Origin: Oxytricha trifallax | Taxonomy: Eukaryota; Ciliophora; Spirotrichea; Sporadotrichida; Oxytrichidae | Length of the DNA stretch: 64,000 nucleotides | Reading direction: 5' to 3' | NCBI GenBank assembly: GCA_000711775.1 | Contig: ARYC01001081.1 | Location: 38,147-102,146, forward strand | The notes under the pieces: model-generated | Seen by the model: only the letters and a program-made list of their open reading frames with translations | Told to the model about the DNA's origin: nothing | Databases searched by the model: none | Made by a program: the position numbers and the translations under genes | Shown here: positions 1-11,286 of the stretch, piece by piece | Numbering within the stretch: position 1 is the first letter of the stretch | Layout: every line of letters begins with the position of its first letter

Positions 1-821
1 GTTATGTTTAACTCTTCATAAGCTTTCTTAGACTCCTTAGTCTTATGAACTGAAAGGTTATCAACAAACAGGATGATCTCTTGGTTACTATACTTCTCTC
101 TGAGCTTATGTAGGAACTCTATATACTACTCTCGCTTAATAGAGCGAGGGTGAATAACATAACTCTCTAAGCCTGAATCTTCACTTATACCAGCTAATAT
201 TGCATGGGTGACTACCTTCACTTTTTAGTCATAAACTTCTATATTATCATACTTCTTATACCAAGACTAATTAATAAAAGTGTTGAAGGTGAATACAGCT
301 TCATCAGCGTGTATGAACTTGATGTAATTAGTAATAGCCCTCTGCATTTAATCATATATATAGTTTAAATTATTACTATAAAATGGCACTGTAAAATCAA
401 TCACTCTGTTGAAAGTCTTGAAAGTAATACCATTTCTTCTATAAATATTGGCTATAGTCTAAGGAGAGATACGCATGTCAGGAAACTTGCGATGAAACAT
501 CACAGCTCGCTAGTCTAATGGAAAGTGTGCCCAATACTTCAAAGTCTTCGAGTCGCAGAGGTAGTCAATATGGTGCTGTGAGAACTTTTATTTTCTTGCA
601 GGATGCTTTCAAGTGCCTGAATTAAAATGCTAAACAGCTAACATGCAGTGATACCTAACAGTAGAGGCACTCTTGTGTAAGAGCTTTGCTATAGCTGCAT
701 AATTCAGTACTGGTTTGACTTAATCTATATTAATACTCGTACCATACCTAAGCTTAAGCAGTAAATCTAAATATTTCTCATCATATATAGACCCTAAATT
801 TCGCTAATTTCTATTTCTCAT
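1..821 (-). CDS. TBE 42-kDa DDE transposase, 3' end outside window
   Basis: The reading frame starts at ATG 819-821, just inside the terminal repeat, and runs leftwards off the window; TAA and TAG codons are read as Gln. It aligns along its length with the transposase of TBE C (29317-30380). The visible part includes an N-terminal helix-turn-helix-like segment and the first two acidic motifs of an IS630/Tc1-type DDE domain, FIHADEAVF and ILFVDNLSVHKT-like. Compared with C there is a 9-bp (three-codon) deletion near 405. I did not see a clear break, but I did not check every codon. TBE transposases are known to act in germline transposition and in DNA elimination during macronuclear development. 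Confidence 0.8.
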
Positions 822-923
822 ATTGCAAATTGGCCTAATTTCTCTACTAACCCCAATAAGACCCCAACAATACCCTACAAATCAAAGCACTTATAAACCT
901 CACTAAGGGGTTTTGGGGTTTTG
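1..923. mobile_element. TBE transposon copy 1, right part only
   Basis: This is the 42-kDa end of a telomere-bearing element; the rest lies before the window. The right terminal repeat is the usual TBE type, ending at 923 with two units of GGGGTTTT, and it is nearly the same as the right end of TBE C at 30481. The only gene present is the transposase on the - strand. Just outside the end the sequence at 926 matches the second duplication copy near 37055, so this TBE inserted into copy 1 at its left edge. Confidence 0.9.
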
Positions 924-1177
924 AATAATAATATGATTTCACATTTAGTTTCTTAACTTTGAAAAATAATTGAAAACATAGAAGAAATTATAGTTCACAA
1001 TCTAATGTTTTATCTTTTACTATTTTAAGCACTTTTATAAATTAATTGTAGTCTTTAAATATAATATATGTTTATAATATAGCTTTCCATAATCGTCTTA
1101 TTTATCAATATTAATTTAATATCCTTAGCTACTTATAAATATTGGAGGAATACATTGATATGAAAATAAAATTAATA

Positions 1178-1555
1178 TTGTAGAAATACATTCGATTTGG
1201 GAAAATGAATTAAAATTAATTAATTATTAATTACCTTCAGTTATATTTTTGGAAAATGTCTTCAAACCCTGACAATATTATACTCTCTTTGTAGCGCATT
1301 AAATGAGACGGTGGTTTTTATTGCTATAATGAATTTATCTCATCGCCCAAGCGATAAAACCCCATTATACTATTTTTGGGACTTAGCAAAATGAAAATGT
1401 CTCGCTTTCTGGGATGATTTAGGAATATTTCTAATAATAAAGTCCAGCTTAAATCGTGGGATCTACCGTACAATCCATTTATTTTTGTATTTTGAGTCAA
1501 TTTGGATTTCATAACTGCCATGGTTTTAATATTTAATTAAATTGTATTCCAACAA
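1178..1555. mobile_element. 414-bp MITE family, copy 1 member (decayed)
   Basis: This is a non-autonomous terminal-inverted-repeat element. The left end reads TTGTAGAAATACATTCG and the right end CCAACAA, both flanked by TA. The counterpart in copy 2 (37308-37721) has the complete right repeat; here about 30 bp of that repeat is lost. Inside are the family's conserved blocks, for example AACTGCCATGG near 1515 and a block related to CTCATCGCCCAAGCGA near 1339. It was present before the segmental duplication. It codes for nothing. Confidence 0.7.
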
Positions 1556-2084
1556 TACTGATAATATAATTATATATAAAAGTAGAGAATCAAGGAATTG
1601 TTTAAAAAATTAAGCTACATTACCTTTAGTAAGCTCATTTGCAAAAAATACTATTATATCTTTGTATGGGAGTTATCACATTATCGCTTCTTTAATGATT
1701 TAAGAACGTTGTAAATAGAAAATCATAAAAAAATTATGGAATTCATTTGCATAATATGAATTTAATGAATTATTGTGATTTTGTTAATTACTAATATTTT
1801 AACATTCAATTAATTAAAATTTCTTTCAGTTTTAATGTCTATTTGCAATATTGTTATTAATCATTCTCTTAAATCTTTTTATTTTTATTTTAAATTACTA
1901 AATTATATAAAGCCTATTATTAAAATACAACTTATTCATTTTAATTTATATTAATACTATTGGTATAATTATAAATTTTGTTCTACAATATTAATTATTT
2001 ATTATTTGAGGATTTCAATACAAATTAATATTAATCTTCCAAATTATTAATATAAATCAAAAAATACTCAAAAAACTTTTAAGT

Positions 2085-4640
2085 ATGAGTTCAAACAGTG
2101 AAGCAATAAAACGATAAGAAGAAATTTCTTAAAAAAATATATCCTCAATTTAACCAGCTTAAAATTCATCGTCAAACAAAATTCAGACAATTTTAATTTT
2201 AATGATATGTCTAAAATATTAATAATAAAAAAAGTATTTTTAATCTTGGTATCAAACCAATTAAAGAAATTTGGTTCTCACAAAATCCTATTGCCCAAAA
2301 ATTATAAAACTTATTATTATTTTTTTAAATCATTTAATAGACGAGAAAAATAAGTCAATAAAAACCAAATAATTTAATTTAATTTTTTTACAAAAGTTAT
2401 AATTAATAAATTGATATACTTATTGAAGTTTAATAAATGTTACTTATGATTATTGTTGAATACACTTTATTGTTAAATCTAATTAATAAATTAAATGAAT
2501 GGAAGTTTAAGATAATTAAATTTATAATTTTGAAAAATATATGTATCATAATAAAAATGAACTTCGCTTTAAATTTGGTAATACTATTTAATAAAACAGG
2601 AACTAGTTAACTCATTCCATAATTTTATAATTCAGAATAAAAATTAATTCGCTCTTAAATGATAAAATATTCTAAAAAATCTAAATAATTTTAGCTTTTT
2701 TACTAAATAATTTCAAAGCAATAATTTGAGAAGGTCTAATCAAATATTTTGGTCTATTAATACTATATTAAATTAAAAAAATATATTAATTCTTAAAATT
2801 ATAATCTGGCAATTTATTTTTCTTTTAAATATTGCAAGCCTAGAATAAATAAAAGTTCTCTGTTTATTTTTCATACGATATAAACATTGATATTTATTTA
2901 TATATTTATTTTTACTTTTCTGTATTTCCCAGTTCGCTAGGAAGATCCACAAAGTTTTTGATTCCTTCTATTACCTCAATTCATAGCAATTCTATTAAAT
3001 AATTTATATAAATATAGTGTATTCTCTAAATTAGAGATTTGAAAACTCAAGTTAAAATTCAACTCCATCTACTTAATTCTCATAGTTTAAAAATAAGAAT
3101 TTTTATTAAAAATTGTTTAACAGTGAAAGATTAATCGAAACTTCATCGGGAAGAAGTCAAAATTAATTGAAAAAATTTAATCTATTGATTCTATAATTTT
3201 CTAGTTAATTTAAAGAATTTTTATTTTTTTGTTAAAATAATATTGCCACTTCGTTAACAATTTTGTCTTCCTCTCAGAATATAATATGAATTTTTCAATT
3301 AATTTTATCTCTCCCAACACAAATAGTCAAAAGATAAAAATTACAAAGAAGATCATTCCCAAATCCAAGTTCTTTAAGTTAACAGAAACAGAATTGGAAT
3401 AGTTGAACTAACCTAAGATAGAAAGAAAAGTTAAGAGATTTATTAATATCTAAATTTATTAATAAATTAAAAAAGATATTAAAAAGATTAACTATCGAGC
3501 AAGTTGCATTAAACTCTATAAATTATTATGATCATTCTTAAAATGATTTATTTTATTTATATTAAATAAAGTGATACTGAAAATATATTAAAAATAAAAA
3601 TGTGCAAAACGACCTATAAATATAAACTGAAGTTGATCCAGATCCATATTTGGAAATAAATTAAAAACTACTAAACAAAAATCGAAAAATGCTCAAATGT
3701 TCTGGACTCATGGATATAGAGATATAAAACAACGAATAATAAGGATTGTAAGGTCATAGAAATTACTTAAATGCTGAACAATATTCAAATGTTTCCTTAG
3801 AATTTGGGGTTAATTGAAATGTTTAGAATATAATTCATTATCAAAGCTCAATTAAAACCCAATATAGACATATAATAGAATAATAGGAATTAAGACGGAG
3901 AGAATCTTTTAGCCCAAGCTTTAATACATTTTAATATTAAAAGCTAAATCAGAGCAAAATTAATTAATTGGTTGCTTCAAGTTGTGAATTTAATTGCAAC
4001 ATATAGTATTTATATAGAAATTTTTTAAAACAATTTAAAGTGAAGGTCTTTAACAAGAGCAATGAAAACACAATATTTATAGCAATATCTATTATTGATA
4101 GATACCTAGTAAAGAAATAATAGTGGAGTATAATTAAGAGAGATATTTTTAATTTCAAAATTATAATTTGAGGAACATTTTACCCTAAAAATACCTAAAC
4201 CGATGTTTTTAAAAATATAGAAATTACACAGGTCTCAATTATTTATAATAATAAGCAAATGTATATTAAATTTTAATGTGAAGATAGTGACTAAATCCAT
4301 GTTTTTGAAGGAAAGTAATTTCATTTACTCGGCATGACAGCTCTGTGGATGGCTTCTAAGTTATAAGACCTAATTCCAATCTTTCTCTCTTAAGTAGTCA
4401 AGGATTTTTAATAATATTTTTTGTTTAGTATGAATTCTTTTCATAAGTTTTATTATAAATAGATGCCGGGCACAATAAATATTCTAGAGATGATATAATT
4501 TCTATGGAAAGAGATATAGTAAGATCTCTAGAATTTAAGCTACTGGACCTTACTATATACGAAGAATCAATGACTATAATGAAAACATTTTTATTTGAGA
4601 AATGTAAGATCCGGCTATCTGACAAAGATTAGAAATAAAT
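2085..4640 (+). CDS. Cyclin (B-type-like), fragmented by IES/introns, copy 1
   Basis: Coding blocks on the + strand are separated by AT-rich spacers. The start is ATG 2085 (MSSNSEAIKRQEE). A lysine-rich N-terminal block lies at about 3310-3450 and an acidic block (EVDPDPYLEINQ) at 3630-3680. The cyclin box begins near 3830 with QIRAKLINWLLQVV, continues at 4040-4140 with TIFIAISIIDRYLVKK, then HLLGMTALWMASKLQDLIP at 4322-4380, then YSRDDIISMERDIVRSLEF at 4480-4535 and LLDLTIYEESM after it. These are the usual cyclin motifs (WL..V, DRYL, LLG..A...ASK, mE..il..L.f). Cyclins activate cyclin-dependent kinases. Exact MDS junctions and the C-terminus are not resolved. A paralogous block set is at 38276-41350. 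Whether the locus is expressed is unknown. Confidence 0.7.
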
Positions 4641-5014
4641 TTTCAACTTAGTATACTCGATTTATTTTAATTCAAATTAAAAATAATTAAATATATTTAA
4701 TCAATATTTTAAGAATTTTATCAATTTATAAAATAATTTATACTTAACAGCAATTGCAAATAGGCATAATTATAAAATTTCTGGGAAGACTTCAAAATTA
4801 GAAGCAATCGCAATATGCACTTTCACACTTAAAATAATTAAGCTTATTCACACTTTAAATAATGAGAACTAAAATTATGACTAGACCAAGGATTTCATTT
4901 AAAAATAAAAATATTTTTAAAAGATGTAGAGAAATTTAAAAATTAAAACCCACATAACATTAAGGCTAACTAGATCAAAGCAATGATAAACTCATTCAAA
5001 TGGAACTATATTCT
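4641..5014. other. AT-rich spacer, nothing supported
   Basis: This gap between the last cyclin block and the TBE relic is AT-rich and matches copy 2 at about 41350-41722. I see no gene, RNA or repeat in it beyond the duplication itself. Confidence 0.6.
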
Positions 5015-6284
5015 AAACCCCAAAACCCCTTAATGATTTTAATTTGTGTTTTGATTGATATACGATCATGTTGAGTAATAGGGCTTCTTTTGGTTAAGAA
5101 TCATCTTATTCATGTTTATTTTCTATATATAAAACATTTTTTTGAGAGAGGGTTTTCAGAACACCCTCTTATTAAAGATTGTTAGATTTATTTTTGAGAT
5201 TTATAAAAGGAAATATTCAGTTTAATAACATTGAGTAAAAATAAAAGAAAATTCTAAATTTAAAGAATAATGTTAATTTTAATAGTGTAAGCAAATTATT
5301 GATTATCCTTTAAATTTAGATTTTTCTCTTATTTTTACTCATTCTTTAAAATGTTTTACAAATTTATATTATAGTGCAATTTATTCAATCATTCTTAGGA
5401 AACTAAAATATTTCATTCATTAATAATTATTGACATTTAAGCAAATATCATTTTAAAAACATAATTTCAATGACTATTTACTTTAGCTTTATGCTATGTC
5501 ATTAAGTTCACAATTAGTTTTCAGATCATATTTTTAACAATTATAATAAATTTATTGGCATAAATATGTAAAATATTCCAAATTGAAAGAATGAGAGATT
5601 TTTAGTTTACAATTGATCTATTTAACCCATTAATTTTAGGTAAAATTAGCAATAATGCATATCAATCTTAAAATAATGTATTTCCATAATCTCTTATAGA
5701 TATAGTGCCTATTAAATATAGGTATCTTATAAGAGGTCAACCATAAAGTCTATTATGGAGAAAGATATTGAAGTTGTAAGCATTTTTTAGATATGGATTT
5801 AAATTTCTTACAGTAAGACCTCCTAATATAGTTTAAATTAGGAGGCAATAATTAAGTTTAAAATCATATGAGGAGCACTTAAATTTAAAAATAAAAAATA
5901 ATTATACTCCTAATAAAGTTGACACTTAATTTGAAGTTCCTTCTAAAATAACAAAACTATATTGGGAGAATACAAATTATTAAATTAAGCAAGTTCAAAT
6001 ATTGAATTTTAAATTTTAAATAAGGTGCAATATTTTGATAAAACTATTTAAACCATATTGAGAATTGAAGATTTCATAAAACTTCATAAATTATAACTGA
6101 TAACATCAATTTTAAAGTGTCCATAGTAGCATTAAATCGTATAACATAGAATAACTAACTCAAAAAATAACAATAAATTGAAATAAGGGAGAAAAATTAC
6201 AATTAACTCTAAAAAAGCCTAATCCCCAACATTAACCATATCAATTTAAACTCATATAAAACTCTTTAAGGGTTATAGGGGTTT
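5015..6284. mobile_element. TBE relic with C4A4 ends, no intact genes (copy 1)
   Basis: The left end is AAACCCCAAAACCCCTTAAT and the right end is a decayed AAGGGTTATAGGGGTTTG. Inside, 5690-5990 matches the spacer between the divergent 57-kDa and 22-kDa genes of full TBEs: the block CTTATAAGAGGTCAACC near 5727 and motifs TCCTAATAAAGTTGACAC-like near 5908, closest to TBE D (33860-34050). Everything else is decayed or deleted. The same relic is in copy 2 (41723-43353), where the right end is a clean GGGGTTTTGGGGTTTTG. It therefore predates the segmental duplication and is older than the other TBEs here. Confidence 0.7.
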
Positions 6285-6285
6285 G

Positions 6286-6695
6286 ATTATAGGAATGCGG
6301 AAAATTAAACTTAAATTAATAAATAATAATAAAAAATAGTGGCAGTTAAAGTTGTCCAAATTTAACGATTTTGGGCTCACTTAGATAGAGAATCCAAAAT
6401 TAGTTAGACTTATTTTTTATTAACAGTATAATTTTATCTCATCCCTAAAGCTGGACAAATTAAGTTTAATTTGATGGAATAATTTAATCAATTTAGATTC
6501 GTTTTATTAAAGTCGAGTTTTCTCACTCCAGGGACGAGATAAAATTGTAAAAGCATTAAAAAAAGCTAATTTTGAATTTTATCTTGAATGAGTCCAATAT
6601 CATTTAAATTCGATGATTTTAACACACTATTTTTAATTATTGTAAATTTATTTTTAATTAAAGATTGCCAATATTCAATTTATTCCTTCAATATT
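6286..6695. mobile_element. Degenerate MITE related to the 414-bp family (copy 1)
   Basis: The stretch carries the internal landmarks of the 414-bp MITEs: GTGGCAGTTAAAGTTG near 6340, TTTTGGGCTCACTTAGATAG near 6370, and inverted counterparts (TCACTCCAGGGACGAGAT near 6523). The ends are poorly preserved. It abuts the TBE relic and is also present in copy 2 at about 43355-43760. Confidence 0.45.
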
Positions 6696-6792
6696 ATTAT
6701 AAAATTACTTTTTAATTTTTAGTTTAAAGTAATTCAAATTTTGATAAAATATAATATATGATTAGCAATATAAATCAAGAGCATCAACACAA

Positions 6793-6864
6793 GGTTCGGT
6801 ATTTTTAGTTTGTTATAATTATAAAAAAAAGGTTCTGTATTTTTAGTTTGTTATAATTATAAAA
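6793..6864. repeat. Tandem duplication of a ~43-bp unit
   Basis: The unit with GTATTTTTAGTTTGTTATAA occurs twice in direct tandem here but once in copy 2 (43855-43885). It is a private tandem duplication of copy 1. The rest of 6696-7722 is AT-rich without a supported feature. Confidence 0.75.
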
Positions 6865-7722
6865 TTAAATACAATTCGTAACAAGATGAAAATAGTTAAT
6901 GGATATTATAATATTTATACTGTATTTTTATAATAATCATAAGAGAATATTAACAGACTTCTTTCTTAATATCTATTACCATTTAACTTCCAATATTAAT
7001 TTTAAGAATAATTAACCCCTATAATTATGTGAAAATAATTTGAACTATTTAGGCATTATAAGTATTTAGTAAAATTATAACTTCTAATTATGTTAAATTT
7101 TATTTTTTTCTTAATAATTGAAAGCCTTTTAACTTTGTAAGTCAGGAACACATTTATTATTATTGGAATATATTTGATTTGAAAAAATTAATTAAATTTA
7201 ATTAATTAATTATTAATATTAAAAAATTTAATGACCTCTTTCAAACTCTCTTAAGGTTTAGATTTATTTCAATTCTAAGGTTTATTTTGCATTTTTAGCT
7301 GGACTGTAATATTGAAAATATTCTGAAATCATTGCTTAAAGTGAAATATTTTGATTTTAAGTGAATTTTAAAAAACAGAAAGAGAAATTTTTCTTGCTTG
7401 AAGATAAGAAAATTTCTTGAAAAATCATCGTTAAATTTTAATGCGTTATCAAATTAATATAAAATTGCTATGTTTGAGAGAAAATTCATTCAACCATAAA
7501 TGAAGGTAATTAATTTACACTTCATATATTTTCCAAAAACTATAATATTTCCACTATATTAATTGTTTGGTATATATATATAAAAAATTAAAACTTTTAT
7601 TTTAACATCAGTAAATTATACTATATAATATTTATAACTTCTAAGAATATTAAATTACTTTATATTTTGTATAAAGAATAATTGCAAGAAGAAATAGAGA
7701 CAAATTTTTATAAAAATATCAT

Positions 7723-8386
7723 AAATTTTGGAAAGAGGTCTAAGTTGTGACAATATTTCTTGAAAAGTTAACCAATTACAGCCATAATTTAATCAAATTA
7801 AGCAAAATCCTTAGTTGTTGTCAGAAAAATGTTCTTTCTAGATTGAGACTCATTTAAAATGAAAAATTTATCATTTCTAAATAAAACTCCTTCTTGGCAA
7901 CCCAGATATATGACGAGTTTAACACATTATTAATAATATTCATAAAATTTTCATAATAAATTATTTCCCTGCATTATGTGTTATGCTATTGCAAATTAAA
8001 TTATATAAATGACAATGATTTGGCTAATGAATTAAATCATTATTTGAAAGAGTTTATCTTATGTATACAGGATTTAATTCATTAGCCAAATCATTGTCAT
8101 TTATATAATTTAATTTGCAATAGCATAACACATGATGCAGGGAAATAATTTATTTTGAAAATTTTATGAATATTATTAATAATGTGTTAAACTCGTCATA
8201 TATCTGGGTTGCCAAGAAGGAGTTTTATTTAGAAATGATAAATTTTTCATTTTAAATGAGTCTCAATCTAGAAAGAACATTTTTCTGACAACAACTAAGG
8301 ATTTTGCTTAATTTGATTAAATTATGGCTGTAATTGGTTAACTTTTCAAGAAATATTGTCACAACTTAGACCTCTTTCCAAAATTT
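7723..8386. repeat. 664-bp foldback (long inverted repeat), copy 1
   Basis: Two arms of about 300 bp are almost perfect inverted copies of each other around a short centre near 8040-8080; the outer ends are AAATTTTGGAAAGAGGTC and its complement. No coding capacity was seen. The same foldback lies in copy 2 (44736-45425), with arms that also match each other although the two foldbacks differ at several sites. Confidence 0.85.
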
Positions 8387-8506
8387 ATTTTAAAATTTGT
8401 TAGAGTTTGAATAAAACAACAAGAACTTGAAAAATATGATTCTTAATTTGAAGTTATTTTATTATTATTTATAAAAAATGATACAGAATATATCAGTTTA
8501 TATTAA

Positions 8507-8620
8507 TGTCAGAGACGCCCTTTTATATTAGCAAGATAAATAAATTTATTAAAAATGGAATATATGAAAAAGTGTATAACGTGAAAACACAAAGAGTTAT
8601 ATATTAAATATTTTAATCCA
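8507..8620 (+). CDS. Possible first coding block of an unrecognised gene
   Basis: An ATG starts a hydrophilic frame (MSETPFYISKINKFIKN) that is better conserved in copy 2 (45531 onward) than its AT-rich surroundings. Copy 2 is one A shorter after the codons for GIYEK, so the frame differs beyond that point. No family is recognised and no following block was found. 8621-9344 is AT-rich without further support. Confidence 0.25.
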
Positions 8621-9344
8621 TTCAATCATTACTTAATTTTATCAAAACTTTAATAAATTAATACAAATAGATCTTACAAATTTTTAATTTTGGTTTATAA
8701 AAAATTTATATCAAATATTGCTAATTTATATCAATAATTATTAAATATTCTTGTCAATAAATGGTTTGTAAACAATTAGCAAATATATAGCTTAAATTTT
8801 TGAATTAATGACTTAAAATAATAGAATTTATTATATAAGAAAATAGTGAACTTTAGTTGAGTCTCCACTATTTTACAATATATTTTGACTTTAAAATTAG
8901 CATTGATTACCTTTATCATTTTAAGATAAAATTAAAAATAAATTCATATTGAGTTTTTGAAAAGATATAAAATCATTTTAATGATCTATATTTAAAAAAA
9001 TGTTAAATTTTTTTATTTATTGTAATGACTGATAGCTTAATCTTGGGATATTTATATAAAGAATATTTATTATATTCAGGCATAATATTTTAAAAGTAAA
9101 ATCAAAAACAAAATAACACTAAATAAGAATCAAGAGAAAATGAACTTAATTTAATTTGAATATTTAACAAATAAAAATATGCCTTTTTGAAGTTGACATT
9201 TTTTAAATTCTCATATTCTTTCTGTGGAAAAATAAAAAAATTGCTTGGTATTTTATCAAAGTGCGATTCAGCTTTCACTAAATTTTTTTTCTAAATTAAA
9301 GTCAAACAATTTGTTTAAAGAATAATATAAAATAATATACTACT

Positions 9345-9467
9345 GATTGTATAGTAAGTTAAGTTAAGTTAAGTTAGTAATTCATCAGGCTCAAGCAAAA
9401 GATATAAGATCCATCACAATCAGCATCACTTTTTCAGGTGCTCGACACCATTCTTCCGATTGTATAG
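9345..9467. other. 113-bp insertion flanked by 10-bp direct repeats
   Basis: GATTGTATAG occurs at 9345-9354 and again at 9458-9467; copy 2 has it once (near 46373) with nothing between. The inserted piece starts with four TTAAG-type repeats and then has a less AT-rich segment. Read on the - strand that segment gives EEWCRAPEKVML followed by MDLISFA, which resembles the APE and DxW motifs of a CDK/MAPK-type kinase, but it is very short and ends in TGA. Confidence 0.6.
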
Positions 9468-10014
9468 TATAGTTCAGCTAATTTTAATGATATATTTAAA
9501 AATCGAAAATCATCTTGTTGTAAATTTAAAAAAAAAAATTAGTAGTATTATAAAATAAATAATAAAAATTATTTCTCATTTTCTAAAATGCTAAATTCTA
9601 TGATATAAAATCTTATTATCTACTAAAATAAAATAATTTTAATATTTACAGCATACTTCTCGCTTTGATTTTAGAGTCAATATTTGTTCACCCCGAGGTA
9701 CCCCCCCCACTCCTCCCAGTCCCTAAACCGAGGTACCTCCCCCCACCACTCCCCCCACCTCAAAAATGAAGTCCCCCTAATTTAACCCACTTTATATGAA
9801 AAATCATATTCCCAAGGTCTGAATCGACTCCCTTCATGACATCTCACTCACATAACAATATTTATATATAAAATGACATAGTTTTTCAAAATTATGTATT
9901 ATCTTTTTAATTGCTGTTTTGATTTTATTTTGAATTTTTGGCAACTGTCACTACGTCCGTCGACTTTTTAAGACATATACTGCCATAGGAAAATATATTT
10001 CAATTGAGTTTACA

Positions 10015-10429
10015 TTGTCTAGACTTATTGCAGATTTTATTAATACAATAAAATATGCACATAAAAATTCCGAAAATCTTTTTCAGCCTAAATCATCTTC
10101 GATTTAAATATAAAAAAATAACATGAGTAAGTTTTTTTAAAAATCAGTTACTGTCTAGAATAAATTCATAATACAATGAAATTAATAAAAAATATTAATT
10201 TTTGATTATTAATTTTTATTTTAAATTTGTTAAATCTTAGCATAATCATTTTCATTTTTTATAATAATATAATATTTATTTAAGAGAGTAAATGATTTTT
10301 TAAAAGAATTCACTCATGTTAATTTTTATATTTAAATCAAAATGAGATGATTTAGGCTGAAGGAGATTTTCGGAATTTTTATGTGCATAGTTTTATTGTA
10401 TTAGTAAAATCTGCAATAAGTCTAGACAA
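10015..10429. mobile_element. MITE nested inside the GC-ended element
   Basis: Inverted repeats of about 90 bp begin TTGTCTAGACTTATTGCAG and end CTGCAATAAGTCTAGACAA. The left arm of the host element (ending near 10014) has no matching insertion in its right arm (near 10800), which shows this is a later insertion. No coding capacity. Confidence 0.75.
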
Positions 10430-10760
10430 TTATGAAAAATAATGAGAAAAATAGATGGTATTAGCAATAAGATTAATAACAATACTAATACTTTTTAATT
10501 TTATAGAAAATGGAAGGAAGTTCTCGAACAGCTTTGTTATTTTTCCAGTATCCCTCGTAGACGTCTCCATCAGCATGAATAAAATTTCCAAACCAGTGCC
10601 TTTCTGTTCCTTGCTGAAGTCTCTGTCTTTCACCATCACTGGCTCAAAGTATTGCTAGAAGAGTATTAAAAATATTATAGATATCATAAATGTAACTTAC
10701 AAAATTATGGTGAATACAACATGGTTCCGTCTTCATCTTAAAAGGTTTTCATTTTAACAA
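10430..10760 (-). pseudogene. Captured fragment of a MORN-repeat protein gene
   Basis: On the - strand one frame reads WFGNFIHADGDVYEGYWKNN, which has the MORN pattern (DG..YEG.W.n), between about 10590 and 10530. Upstream a second piece (EDGTMLYSP near 10735) is separated by a plausible intron with GTAAGT at its donor side (about 10700-10650). The two pieces are not in one open frame and a TGA intervenes, so this is a broken fragment. MORN repeats occur in membrane-linked cytoskeletal and signalling proteins. Its place inside a TIR element suggests gene capture; the source gene is not in this window. Confidence 0.45.
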
Positions 10761-11286
10761 TAAATAATTAATTAAAATTTATCTATTTCCTATTATAAAT
10801 TATGAATGTAAACTCAATTGAAATATATTTTCCTATGGCAGTATATGTCTTAAAAAGTCGACGGACGAAGTGACAGTTGCCAAAAATTCAAAATAACATC
10901 AAAACAGCAATTAAAAAGATAATAAATAATTTTGAAAAATTATGTCATTTTATATATAAATATTGTTATGTGAGTGAGATGTCATGAAGGGAGTCGATTC
11001 AGACCTTGGGAATATGATTTTTCATATAAAGTGGGTTATATTAGGGGAACTTCATTTTTGAGGTGGGGGAGGGGTGGGGAGGGTACCTCGGTTTAGGGAC
11101 TGGGAGGTGGGGGGGGTACCTCGGGATGAACAAATATTGATATTAAACATTTATTTTTTTAATATTAAAAATCAATGTATTTTTAGGATAAATCAGAAAC
11201 ATATCAATTATTTAGTTAAATATTTATCAAAATCGAAGTAAATTTGTAGATTGATTAAATTAATAAATTTTATTAAATTATTTGAT

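Larger units (their letters stand above)
9683..11133. mobile_element. 1.45-kb TIR element with GC-rich ends, copy 1 only
   Basis: This element has inverted repeats of about 330 bp whose outer 80 bp are strikingly GC-rich for this DNA (TTTGTTCACCCCGAGGTACC at the left end). It is flanked by TA and the empty site is intact in copy 2 (near 46590). A second TIR element is nested at 10015-10429, and a piece of a cellular gene lies at 10430-10760. No transposase was found, so it is non-autonomous. Confidence 0.85.

Noticed and set aside
1324-1521. 65-codon - strand frame (also at 37462-37659) as a gene
   Set aside because: It lies wholly inside the 414-bp MITE and is conserved only because both copies share that element.
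5015-5045. Real chromosome telomere at the C4A4 tracts (also at 21606, 26376, 30470, 63796)
   Set aside because: Each tract has only two C4A4 units, is followed by a TBE-specific terminal repeat, and sits inside continuous DNA.
9357-9376. The TTAAG repeats as a telomere or satellite
   Set aside because: There are only four units, limited to the 113-bp insertion.
10430-10658. Two overlapping opposite-strand frames of 67-69 codons
   Set aside because: Neither frame is the one with the MORN pattern; both are chance frames over the broken fragment.
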